Shown here piece after piece: positions 1 to 8,799 of a stretch of 64,000 nucleotides of DNA (its first letter is position 1; every line of letters begins with the position of its first letter). Made by a program: the position numbers and the translations under genes. Origin of the DNA: Costus lasius (taxonomy: Eukaryota; Streptophyta; Magnoliopsida; Zingiberales; Costaceae); the NCBI GenBank assembly GCA_027563935.2, contig CM050446.2:32615501-32679500 (forward strand), given 5' to 3'. The notes below the pieces were generated by a model, which saw only the letters and a list, made by a program, of their open reading frames with translations, did no database searches and was not told where the DNA came from.

Positions 1-1078
1 CGGCAGAAGGGTACCCTTCTACCGAAGATGTTATAGTCTCCTGATATGGTGGTCCCATGAGTTTACAAATTTGATTCTTGATTTAATTTGAAACCATTTG
101 TCTCACTTTATATTTTAGTGAAGCTTATATTCATAAGTTGCAAAGCCCCCCTGCATGTCCCCAGTGAACATTCTCCTATTTCTTTCCACCCACAAATGAT
201 ATATAATTCCAGTCATATTAATCGGGTTATTTGCTTGCCATTTGGCACCGAGACTTGGTAATAATTGGATCCAAGAAGAGACTACTACTTGGATTTCACA
301 TATTTTCTTCCATAGTACATTTGTGAATTGATTGTCAAAAAAGATATGATCAATTGTTTCGTCACATATATCACAGAAGCAACACAACCTTCTATTTAAG
401 ATGCCTCATTTTTCAAGTCTGTCTAGTGTAGGGAGCCAATTTAAACATGCAAGTCAAGTAATAAATGAAAAATCTAAGTATTCGACCCTTAAACTAGATC
501 AACTTAAGCCAACATACAGGGATCATTGTAGGTTGCTTTTAACTATGAATTCTCTAAATTTAGAGCCCTTCAACATATCTCATCTTCCTTGAGGTCATGA
601 TAGATGAGAATGTTCATAATTTGATTGTAGATATCAGCAAGTTTTCTTGATAATGAAATTGGAATATCCCATCAACCATTGATAATGAAGAGTTGAAGAG
701 CATCGCCCAATCCAGAGGTTTCCTCAAATATGAGCTCATCCTTCAAATGATAAAGAGTTCGTGATTCAAAACCAAGGCCCATGCCATAATTTTATCGAGA
801 TCCCATTTACGATTCGGTAATAAACTTGTGCTTTGCAGGCTTCTCTAATGCTAAGAATAAATTTAATAGTCCACAAATGATGTTTAGCAGGGACAACCAT
901 CTAGATGGAAAAATTATGGCTCCGTTTGGTTCAGTCAGATTCTGGCTTCTACTGGTGCGGCAAGCAGCTTCTGGTCAATATGAGTGTTTGGGTAGCAGCT
1001 TCTTTGTTCCAAACAAAGAAGCTGCCACTGTTCACAAGAAGCTGTCACGAGCAGCTTTTGGCAGCTTCTCCCTTTACG

Positions 1079-1400
1079 GCTTCTCCTTCTCGCCCGTGCC
1101 TCCTTCCTTCGCTCGCCGCCTCTCTCCTTAGAGCCGTCCACCTCCTTCCTTCCTCGGCTTCTCCTTCTCGCCCGTGCCTCCTTCCTTCGCTCTCCGCCTC
1201 TCTCCTTCCTTAGAGCCGTCCGCCTCCTTCCTTCCTCGGCTTCTCCTTCTCGCCGTGCCTCCTTCCTTTCCTCGCCGCCTCTCTCCTTCCTTAGAGCCGT
1301 CCGAATCCTTCCTTCCTCGGCTTCTCCTTCTCGCCCGTGCCTCCTTCCTTCGTTCGCCGCCTCTCTCCTTCCTTAGCGCCGTCCGCCTCCCTCCTTCCTC
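1079..1400. repeat. ~80 bp pyrimidine-rich minisatellite (4 copies)
   Basis: The phrase GGCTTCTCCTTCTCGCC recurs at about 1079, 1156, 1238 and 1319 (spacings 77, 82 and 81). It is followed each time by a CCTCCTTCCTTC / CGCCGCCTCTCTCC / TTAGAGCCGTCCG series. A degenerate fifth start lies near 1400. It sits inside the 918-1879 element. Confidence 0.85.
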
Positions 1401-1687
1401 GGCGCCGGCCTTTCTTCTTCCTCAGCACCAGCTCGAGCTCGCCGCCCGGCGAGATCTGCGAGCGCGTCTCCTCCCGGCGAGAGCTCTCGGCTGGATGGCG
1501 GCGCCGCTCCTGCTCTTTCCTCCGCTGCCCCCGCCAGACCTACCGTCCGCAGCCGGTAGCCCCCGCTTGCCCTTCCCGGACGAGTGGTGGCCGGACGAGG
1601 GAAGAAGCGGCGGCTCGACTGGACAGACGAGGAAGAAGCGGCCGCCGTCTTCTACCTCCCCTAACGCGTCCAAATCCCTAAAAAAAT

Positions 1688-1759
1688 GATTTTGACAGGT
1701 CAAAATTGATTTTGACAGGTCAAAATTGATTTTGACAGGTCAAAATTGATTTTGACCCA
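1688..1759. repeat. 20 bp tandem repeat with internal palindrome
   Basis: Three exact copies of GATTTTGACAGGTCAAAATT start at 1688, 1708 and 1728, with a partial fourth at 1748. Each copy is itself an inverted repeat (TTTTGAC-agg-TCAAAA). The GGTCAAAATTG core also recurs in the termini of the large repeat family at 2.1-2.2, 7.3 and 11.0-11.3 kb, which may be a shared terminal motif or coincidence. Confidence 0.85.
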
Positions 1760-1982
1760 TTTTGACCAGTTACAAGCTGGTGTATCCAAACAATAGGAAA
1801 CTTATTTAACCAGCTCTGATCAAACCAGCTCTGGTCTGACCAGCTCCAGCTATAAGCTCTAGTTGAACCAAACTGACCCTATGTAAGAAATGGCTATGCC
1901 ATTTAACTAGGATTATTTGTGTTTGGTAATGTTCTAGATACAATGCATAAAAAGAACTAAATTTATGCCTTTCATATCTGTC

Positions 1983-2030
1983 AACCCTAAATATTTTTAT
2001 ATAGTGAATAGTATTTTATCTTTTATATTA
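1983..2030. mobile_element. Left half of a split MITE
   Basis: The stretch containing CCCTAAATATTTTTATATAG and then TTTTATCTTTTATATTA matches the left-centre of the intact MITE at 6836-7147 (about 6970-7012). Its missing right half (TAATGTTAAGGGTATTTTA...) is found at about 7572-7700. The large TIR element 2031-7565 lies between, so it appears to have inserted into the middle of this MITE. Confidence 0.55.
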
Positions 2031-2325
2031 TTGAAAAGTAAAAAAATATAATAATAATAAAAGACAAGAAGAGTGAGATTAATTAATTAATTAATTGATT
2101 AATTAGTTATTAATTAATCTACATCGAATCAGCCAAAAAAAATATTGAGGGATGAAATTAGAATTCAATTATGACCATATCTTTTGGTCAAAATTGTCTC
2201 TAATCTTGTTTGGTCAAAATTGCATTGAATGAATAAATTGAATGCCAGTAGTAGAGGTGTAAAATTGGATTGTGAAAAAAAAAATAACAAAAGAAAGAAG
2301 AGAGAAAACGTGGGAGCAAATGTGG
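2031..2325 (+). repeat. Left terminal inverted repeat of large element
   Basis: Pairs with 7265-7565 on the opposite strand. The best-conserved part is 2070-2290, containing the TTAATTAATTAA tract, CATCGAATCAGCC and CAAAATTGCATTGAATGAAT. Matches are high but broken by small indels, so the element is old. Confidence 0.7.
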
Positions 2326-2739
2326 CAAAAGCAAATCGAGTCAAAATTGCAAATTTCATGATGTGTTATGCATACGTGGACAAAAATCGCAAAGATGCTA
2401 TGCTTGAATTTGTAAATTGGATGGGACATGCAATAAAATATTAAAAAGCCCATGATCCTCATGAAGTCGGTTGCCAAATTCGGCTAAATCAAAGATGTGG
2501 TAATCAAATATGGCCAGGAGGATAAATAAATTATTGATCGTGGGAAGAGAGTAGAGGTATTTGGCTAAATTGAGAATGAAAATTAATTGCAAGCAAGATT
2601 AGAAGACGAGGTGGCGTAACGTAACGTGGTGAACATGATAAAAATAAATATTTTTATTGTAATACAAAAATAAAAAAGCAAGATAGATTTGTATATAAAG
2701 GGGTGCTTGGTTGACAAGAAAATTCTATAATATTCAGAT

Positions 2740-3590
2740 GCTGACGACACAATGCCCGACCTCAATGGCTTGTTGGGTAAAGATATCCGGTCATAATGAC
2801 TTGTTGGATATTTAAATTTGATGACTGCTCGGTCTTGATGACTTGTAAGCATTTGAATAAAGCATCCGGTCTCAAGAATTTGTTAGATGTTCAATTTGAA
2901 AAATACTCGGTCTCAATGGCTTGTTGGATAAAGATATCCAGTCATAATGACTTGTTGGATATTTAAATTTGAGAAAATTATCCGGTCTTGTGGCATATTA
3001 GATATTTGATTTGAAAGATTACCCAGCCTCAATGGCGTGTTGGGTAATGATATCCAGCCTTGCGGTGTATTGGATATTTGATTTGAGAAATTACTCGGCC
3101 TTGCGGCTTGTTGGATAATTGAATTTAGGAAAATTATCTAGTCTCACGACATGTTGGATAATTGAATTTGGGAAAATTATCCGGTCTCATGACTTATTGG
3201 ATAATTGATTTTGGGAAAATCATCCGGTCTCACGACTTGTTGGATAATTGAATTTGAGAAAAGTACCCGGTCTTGCGGCTTATTGGGTAAAAATATCCGG
3301 CCTGGCGGCGTGTTGGATCATTTGATTTAAGAAATTACCCGGCCTCAACGCTGTGTTGGGTAAAGATATCCGGCCTGGCGGCGTGTTGGATATTTGATTT
3401 GAGAAATTACTCGGCCTTGCGGCGTGTTGGGTAAAGATATCCGGCCTTGCGGCGTGTTGGATATTCACTTTGAGAATTTACCCGGCCTTGTGGTGTGTTA
3501 GGTAAAGATATCCGGCCTTGCGGCATGTTGGATATTTGATTTGGGAAAATATCCGGCCTTGCGGCATGTTTGGATATTTGATTTGTCGTA
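2740..3590. repeat. ~40-45 bp CCGG-containing tandem repeat array
   Basis: About 18-20 degenerate copies of a unit with core TATCCGGCCTTGCGGCGTGT, followed by TGGATATTTGATTTGAGAAA. Copies drift from TCAATGGCTTGTTGG on the left to GGCGGCGTGTTGG on the right, where they are more homogeneous, suggesting recent amplification at the right end. CCGG and CG sites recur at each period in otherwise AT-rich DNA. No coding potential is credible. Confidence 0.85.
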
Positions 3591-4480
3591 AGTCATGGAA
3601 AATAATCTGAGTTATGTTGTAACAACGTTGAGGAACTACGCCCCGATACGAAGTATCGACGTACGCACCTCCCAAACAACGTTATTAACGATACACGTCA
3701 GACATTCATCATCCACGATTATGTTTGAATGAATTGAGTGCATAGATTGGGTGAACGAGCCGTGGGGCTAAACGTTCGAAGTTTGGATGAGTGGGCCGAG
3801 GGGCCAAACGTTCGAGATTTGATAGTTGATTTGTAGATGTGCTTAGATCTGGGTTTCTGATCAAAAATCTGAGATCAAATTTAGAAAGATCTGACTCAAT
3901 TTGGTAAGATTCGATGTTCGGATCATTTTTTAGAGTCATCCGATTAGCTGAGATTTAGGAGAATTAATTTCAACCACTGAATAATTGATTTGTAGATCTG
4001 CTTTGATCCAGATCTCTGATCGAAAATCCGAGAGTGGATCTGGAAAGATCTGAACCAAATTTGTAGGGATAAATGTTTGGATCACTTTGGATGTCATCTG
4101 ATTGGCCGAGATTCAGGAGAATTAATTACAATCGTTGAAAGATTGATTTGTAGATCTGTTTTGATCCAGATCTCTGATCGAAAATCCGAGGATGGATCTA
4201 GAAAGATATGATCCAAATTTATAGAGATCAATATTCGGATCACTCTGGAAGCATCTGATTGACTTAGATATACTCAAATCAATTTCAGCCGTTGGTTTTA
4301 TATTTATCAAAACTCATCATGATTGTTCATTTAGATTTGCAGATCCACTTCAATTCAAGTTTCGGATCGAAAATCCGATATCATATCTGGAAAGATCAAG
4401 TTTGATATAGTAGGAATCGACACCTTGATTATATCAAAGGTCATCCAATTGACTTAGATATACTCCGATCATTTTTAGCC
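3590..4480. repeat. Conserved junction and ~160 bp tandem repeats
   Basis: 3600-3700 holds a conserved block (GAGTTATGTTGTAACAACG ... GAAGTATCGACGTACGCA) also found inverted at 25590-25690. It is followed by units starting GATTTGTAGATCTGCTTTGA at about 3829, 3988, 4145 and 4333 (spacings 159, 157 and 188). Each unit contains GATCGAAAATCCGAG and a GCCGTTGA-type end. The same units form the 24.0-25.3 kb array on the other strand. Confidence 0.8.
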
Positions 4481-4489
4481 GTTCATCTA

Positions 4490-4910
4490 TTTTATATGCA
4501 AATCTAGATCGTCGAATTAATTTGAATATGAACCATGTGATTTGACATGGACGAATATCAGCCGTCCGATTTAATTTATTTGATCAGATTGATTTAAACC
4601 GTTCGATCTTTACATGAAATGATCAGAACCGTTGATTGTATTTGGATCTGGATCGTCGATCTGAGGAGGATGAATCCTAACCGTTGGATTCAATTTATTT
4701 AATGAGTTTGATCTTGACCGTTCGATTTCAAGTGAACTAATCTGGTCCGTTAGATGTCATAATGACTTAGACCGTTGGATTTGAATAGAATGAATCCTGA
4801 CCGTTGGATTCAATTTTAAACTTGAATTAATCTGGGCCGTCAGATATTAATCGAAATGATCTAGGTCATTGATTTTGTTTAGATCTTGACCGTCAAATTA
4901 ATCAGATGAA
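4490..4910. repeat. Short-period GACCGTTGGATT repeats
   Basis: At least 14 irregular copies of a 25-45 bp unit with the core GACCGTTGGATT or GGCCGTCAGAT. They also occur at 9130-9660 and, complemented, at 23380-23760. They precede a GC-rich island (4910-5250) that reads like part of a degenerate genic leader (a GAAATTAGGGTTCGTCGCCG motif, shared with 9690-9720). Confidence 0.75.
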
Positions 4911-5250
4911 TCACAGCCGTCCGTTCTTTTCGTTTTCTCCTTTCGTCGACAGTGGTGGCGGATGAAATTAGGGTTCGTCGCCGCCGGCCGATCACTGCTT
5001 CTCTGGTCAATCAGCTCTGGATATAGCTTCTCTATGTAGAGGAGGACTTGTGATCGGAGTTTGGTGCCGTCCAGTGAAGTATCGGCGGCAAATCGAAGCA
5101 TTTGGCGGAAACAGGGTATCCGGCGTAAAATCGTTCGATTCCAGCGATCTGGCCGTCAGATCGCCGGATCCTTTCATCTGTCGGTGCGCACACTTGAGGA
5201 GAGGGTGTGGCTGAAGTTTGACGTTGATTTAACGGTCAGATGTGGAGTTC
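4910..5250. other. GC-rich island shared between family copies
   Basis: Shared with 9640-9960 and, inverted, with 22800-22920. The common phrases are GATCGCCGGATCCTTTCATC and GAGAGGGTGTGGCT. Composition resembles a plant 5' leader, but all frames are short and differ between copies, so I do not call a gene. Confidence 0.5.
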
Positions 5251-5412
5251 GACGAGTAAGAGTGTCGACGGATGAACAGTGTTTTCGTCTTCACGGTTTG
5301 GTACACAAGTATTTGTCTTGGGTGCTTCAATTGACGATCACAAATATTTTCCTCATCTGGAAAACACGTGCAATCTAGCACGATTCTCAGAAGCATAAAT
5401 GAATAATCGTAG

Positions 5413-5650
5413 ATGATTATTTCGGAGTTGTCTCTCCATCATGGGGGGTATTTATTTTGGAGTTATCTCTCCGTGTTTATTTCGGAGTTGTCCATCAAGG
5501 GGGTGTTTATTTCGGAGTTATCTCTCCGTGTTTATTTCGGAGTTATCTCTCCGTGTTTATTTCGGAGTTGTCTCTCCATCACTGGTTCTTTATTTCGGAG
5601 TTACCTTCTCCATCAAAATGTGTTTATTTCGGAGTTCTCTCCGTTGAGAT
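5413..5650. repeat. ~28 bp TTTATTTCGGAGTTATCTC tandem repeats
   Basis: Seven to eight copies of TTTATTTCGGAGTTxTCTC plus TCCATC or TCCGTG, with variable insertions of GGGGG or CAAG. The same repeat is at 10200-10370 (+) and, complemented, at 49619-49740. It is an internal mark of the large repeat family. Apparent overlapping ORFs in three frames are repeat artefacts. Confidence 0.85.
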
Positions 5651-5654
5651 AAAC

Positions 5655-6267
5655 CGAGGGGAGAAGAAAAGATAGAGAATTATACCTGTGATGTAACAAA
5701 AATTCCCTAGCAGCGTTTTCCTTCTTGTCAGCGTCTGAACGTTGTGTCTGTCAGCGTCTCGATGTTGTAGAATTTTCTTGTCTTTCTTCTTAAGAGAGAC
5801 CCCCATTTTATATCATCTTCCTTGCTATTTTCAATGCAATAAATAAATATATTTATTAGCTATCAATTTTTGATAATGCCATCTCGCCTCTCTATTTTTA
5901 TTGTTGGCGATTGATTTGCTCCCATATTAGTCGAGTACCCATTGATATATTATTTTTTTATTCATTGCCGCGTGATCTTCCAAGCCATTCCAGTTGAGTT
6001 GACGAGAGCCAGGGAAACATTCCTTATTTAGTTGAGTTGACGAGAGGAAGAAATGGGTCCCTCAGGGAAATAATTTTTTTTTATTTTTTTTAGAAATAAA
6101 GTATTTCTTGTAAGCTTTTCAATGATACTAAATTTAGGATATTTTACATCACGTATACGTATATAATACCCTATACAAGATTATATTGTTTTATATAGTA
6201 AATATTATTTTGTCTTATATGCAATCTTGTATATGATATTATATAAGTATATGTGATATAAAACTAA
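5655..6267. other. Non-coding family-specific segment
   Basis: Contains ACCGAGGGGAGAAG, shared with 10371-10386, and CTCGCCTCTCTATTTTTATTG, related to 10640-10670. The rest is AT-rich with no recognisable gene. A TTGAGTTGACGAGAG phrase is duplicated at about 5993 and 6032. Confidence 0.5.
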
Positions 6268-6668
6268 GGACCTGTTTGGCCTCGTTATTAATAGCTTTAT
6301 AACTGTGCTAAACTGTACTGTGATGCACTGTCAAAATTTATAAGATATTTGGTTAATAACTTTTTAATTACTGTCAAAAATTAAAATAATAAATAAATAT
6401 TTATTTTAAATTATTTAAAATAATAAATATATTTTATTTTTCTTTAGTATTAAGATTATAATTATTTAAAATAATAATACTTAAAATTTTAAATGAAATC
6501 ATACGAATTACTTTTTTTTTTAGAAGCAGAAGCTGCAAAAGCATCAAATTATAGCTTTCTCAAGTTCTACTTTTTTCTGCTTCTGCTTTACATTACCAAA
6601 CAGTTTTCTAACTGATTTCTACTTAAAAGCTGCTTAAAATTAGCTTAAAAGCGGGGCCAAATAGACCC
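6268..6668. mobile_element. 401 bp Tourist-like MITE
   Basis: The ends GGACCTGTTTGGCCTCG and, on the complement, GGGTCTATTTGGCCCCG are inverted. TAA flanks both sides (6265-6267 and 6669-6671). The core is extremely AT-rich with ATTATTTAAAATAAT palindromes. A second copy lies inverted at 38428-38821. A TAA/TTA target duplication and GGxCTGTTTGG ends fit PIF/Harbinger-derived MITEs. It is nested in the large element 2031-7565. Confidence 0.8.
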
Positions 6669-6835
6669 TAAATTTAATACCATTGGAAAACTTACAAAGA
6701 ATACTTTATTTCTAAAAAAAAATAAAAAAAAATCTGTTTTCCTAAAAATTGAGGGACCCAGATTATTAAGCCTACCCAGCTTATGCGAACAGAAATACTA
6801 AGCAGGCAGGTAGCTGAGAAAATTCTCGGCTGCCT

Positions 6836-7147
6836 CCCTTAAATTTTTATTAAAAAATATTTTTTTAAAAATATTTTTTTTAGAAATGATCTACACATTA
6901 GTATCTAATACTAATCTAATGGTATCAATATTTGGGTAGTTTAGATTGTATCCAACAAGAAATTACCCTAAATATTTCTATATAGTAAATTTTTTTTTAT
7001 CTTTTATGTAATAATGTTTAGGGTAATTTTTTGTTGTGTATAATCTAAATTACCCCAATATTGGTACCATTAAATAGATCCTAGTGTGTAGATCATTTCT
7101 TAAAAAAAAAATTAAAAAAAATATTTTTTTAATAAAAATTTGAAGGA
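6836..7147. mobile_element. ~312 bp near-perfect palindromic MITE
   Basis: The two halves are inverted copies over ~145 bp. The outer arms CAAATTTTTATTAAAAAA and AGAAATGATCTACACA are followed by a long inner arm ending at TTACCCTAAA, with a short centre at about 6985-7020. The DNA would fold into a long hairpin. A second copy of this family is split by the large element (halves at 1983-2030 and 7572-7700). Confidence 0.75.
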
Positions 7148-7264
7148 GTGCTGAGGATACGTGCTCAGCTTATGCCATTTCTTCTTACGAGAGCGGGAGC
7201 AACATTCCTTAATTTTGCCATCTATAAGTGGGATTGTGAATTTTTTTTATTATTTTATTACAAT

Positions 7265-7565
7265 GTTGTAGCCGCTCCCACGTTCTTAATTTTCCTTTTA
7301 CACAATCCAATTTCACATCTCCTCTACACATGGCATCCAATTTATTCATTCAATGCAATTTTGACCAAACAAGATTAGAGGCAATTTTGATCAATTTTTA
7401 TTCGATTTTTTTTTTAAGAAAAGATAGGGTATTAATTGAATTCCAATTTCATCTCTCAATAATTTTTTTGGCTGATTCGACATAGATTAATTAATAACTA
7501 ATTAATCAATTATTAAAAATTAATTAATTAATTGATCTCACTCTTCTTCTTTTTTTGCCTTTCAA
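7265..7565 (-). repeat. Right terminal inverted repeat of large element
   Basis: Complement of 2031-2325. Contains ACGTTCTTAATTTTCC, CACAATCCAATTTCACATC, GACCAAACAAGATTAGAGG and a TAATTAATTAA tract, ending CTCACTCTTCTTC...CCTTTCAA. Confidence 0.7.
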
Positions 7566-7710
7566 CATAAATGATAATGTTAAGGGTATTTTATGACTAT
7601 ACATAATCTAAAATACCCCAATATTAATATCATTGAATAGGTTACAATATATATATCATTTTTTTTTAAAAAAATAAAATATTTTTTAATAAAAATTTAG
7701 GTACCCAGGT
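7566..7710. mobile_element. Right half of the split MITE
   Basis: TAATGTTAAGGGTATTTTA followed by TAATCTAAAATACCCCAATATT matches the right half of the MITE at 7013-7147. It continues to a TTTAATAAAAATTT outer arm. With 1983-2030 it makes one disrupted copy. Confidence 0.6.
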
Positions 7711-7719
7711 TAAAAAATT

Positions 7720-7870
7720 TGTTCGAATTTGCCACCCCAAACTAGAACTTGCCTCCCAAAATTGTCCTCAAACCTAGTATATTTTAGAAAACCCACCTCA
7801 AGCCCAGCCTAGACGAGGAATTGGGAACTCATGGTGAAACCCAACCTTGACAAGGCCTTGCCTTAGTTTT

Positions 7871-7926
<56 letters not shown>

Positions 7927-8340
7927 ATAACATAATTATATAGATATAAATAATAAAATAATTATAAATAATTTTTGTATAACATATATTAATTAAAATA
8001 AAATAATTTTTATATATAATATCTCTGGGCAAGTTTGGGGTCAAAGTTTCCAAATACCTATACCCAACGTGCCTCTGCACCATATAAGTCAAAATTTCCC
8101 TGAACCCAACTAGAAACTCGGTCAGATTGTGGTTCATAGTAAAAATTGGGTCAGGTCGTGTATCAGTTTCTTTTTGCAATCGCTGTGGTGGTGAATCAAA
8201 TCTTATAAGGAAGATTTAGAAAGGGATAAATCGTGCAATATGCGAACAAATCGTACACAACATGGAATCTGCTTCCTAAGACTAGAAAAATCTTATAACA
8301 ATATCACTTGAATAAACTGTTTTGCGCAGCTACTAAAAAG
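7720..8340. repeat. ~600 bp dispersed repeat, copy 1
   Basis: Starts near TTTGCCACCCCAAACTAG and ends near CAAATGTTGTATTAAAAGT. Homologous copies are at about 11660-12260 and 13480-14260, with a fragment at 13070-13190. Shared landmarks include CTTGCCTCCCAAAATT, AACCCACCTCAA, a long AT-rich centre and ACAATATCACTTGAA. No ORF is conserved. An (AT)n tract occupies 7879-7921. Confidence 0.7.
7879..7921. repeat. (AT)n microsatellite
   Basis: About 21 uninterrupted AT dinucleotides within the repeat copy. Confidence 0.95.
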
Positions 8341-8448
8341 CCAAATGTTGTATTAAAAGTATTTATTAAAATTTATAGAACTAAACTCTTATAATCTTTT
8401 TTTTTTTTGAAGGACAACTAGAGGGAAAGGAAAGAAAAATAAGTTTTC

Positions 8449-8703
8449 CATTGTTTCCTTAGACGGAAGGAAAAATTTGAGTGGAAAAGTGGATGAAAAA
8501 TTTTATAATTTTTCCTCCCAAATCGGACGAAAAAGTTGAAGAAAACACAACGCCACTTCGTCCGACCTTCGAAATTAATTTTCCTTCTTCTTTTCTTTCC
8601 TTTTAAGGAAACAGGATATGGATTTTTTTTTCTTTCTCTATAGTTTTCTTTCCTTGCAGTTTTTCATTCCTTATAGTTTTCCTTCCCTCCAAGGAAACAG
8701 AGG
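8449..8703. mobile_element. Degenerate TIR element (GTTTCCTTGGA family)
   Basis: The left end TTGTTTCCTTAGACGGAAGG is mirrored by CTGTTTCCTTGGAGGGAAGG on the complement of the right end. The ends match those of the MITE at 31798-31949. The interior is rich in GGAAAGG/CCTTTCC. Target duplication is not clear. Confidence 0.5.
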
Positions 8704-8799
8704 GTTAATGAAAGTTTTTGAAATAATATTAGTACAAACTAAGATTTTTAATACCAGTTACTACTATTGTTTTGTACTAGGTTAGATAATATATTCTTA

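Larger units (their letters stand above)
918..1879. mobile_element. GC-rich 962 bp TIR DNA element inserted in LINE
   Basis: The ends are inverted: GGCTCCGTTTGGTTCA on the left matches GGGTCAGTTTGGTTCA on the complement of the right end. The trinucleotide TAT flanks both sides (915-917 and 1880-1882). Removing the element with one TAT makes the surrounding LINE frame continuous, which fixes the boundaries independently. The interior is strikingly GC- and pyrimidine-rich (about 1050-1680), unlike the AT-rich surroundings, and carries an ~80 bp minisatellite and 20 bp repeats. Long P/S/R-rich open frames in all phases look like composition artefacts, or a captured 5' leader or first exon. No transposase is visible, so it is non-autonomous. 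The 3 bp duplication points to the PIF/Harbinger or CACTA type, but TAT is not the canonical TWA. Confidence 0.75.
1..1990 (-). pseudogene. LINE ORF2 3' fragment (post-RT region and zf-RVT), interrupted
   Basis: This is the 3' end of a plant non-LTR retrotransposon ORF2, read right to left and running off the window start. Seen: at about 387-115 a zinc-binding RT-associated (zf-RVT) module with CFCDICDETIDHIFF followed by LWKKI and HLWVERNRRMF. Upstream, at about 850-740, is YRIVNGISIKLWHGPWF, the usual segment before zf-RVT in plant LINEs. At about 1980-1885 is a further piece with ILVKW that aligns with DSLWVKW in the LINE at 32.8 kb. A GC-rich element (918-1879) splits the two pieces; removing it with one copy of the TAT duplication joins them in one frame with a single TAG. 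Several other stops and shifts are present (around 400-740), so it is dead. Right of 1990 the LINE gives way to MITE sequence. Confidence 0.8.
2031..7565. mobile_element. Large non-coding element with ~300 bp inverted ends (family copy 1)
   Basis: The left end (2031-2325) and right end (7265-7565) are inverted copies. Shared in order from outside in: TTGAAAAGTAAAA / TTGAAAGGCAAAA, AAGAGTGAGAT, a TTAATTAATTAA tract, CAGCCAAAAAAA, GATGAAATTxGAATTCAATT, two GGTCAAAATTG motifs and AACGTGGGAGC. Between them are tandem repeats of ~45, ~160, ~30 and ~28 bp, a short GC-rich island (4910-5250) and two nested MITEs. There is no transposase or long ORF. Long TIRs plus the degenerate ~9 bp flanks (2022-2030 against 7566-7574) would suit a Mutator-like or foldback element; this assignment is inference. 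Related copies lie at 8.8-10.7, 21.6-25.7 (inverted) and 48.9-49.75 kb (inverted). Confidence 0.5.

Noticed and set aside
1174..1689. 171-codon Ser/Pro/Leu-rich ORF
   Set aside because: Open in several frames on both strands because of pyrimidine-rich tandem repeats; no domain.
2740..3590. CRISPR-like or protein-coding repeat array
   Set aside because: No spacers, frames shift from unit to unit, and the repeats sit in a non-coding element family.
5061..5378. 105-codon ORF in family copy 1
   Set aside because: Not conserved in the homologous islands at 9.7 and 22.8 kb; frames differ, so chance.
5413..5675. Three overlapping ORFs with FGVISP/RSYLS repeats
   Set aside because: A product of a ~28 bp tandem repeat being open in all frames.
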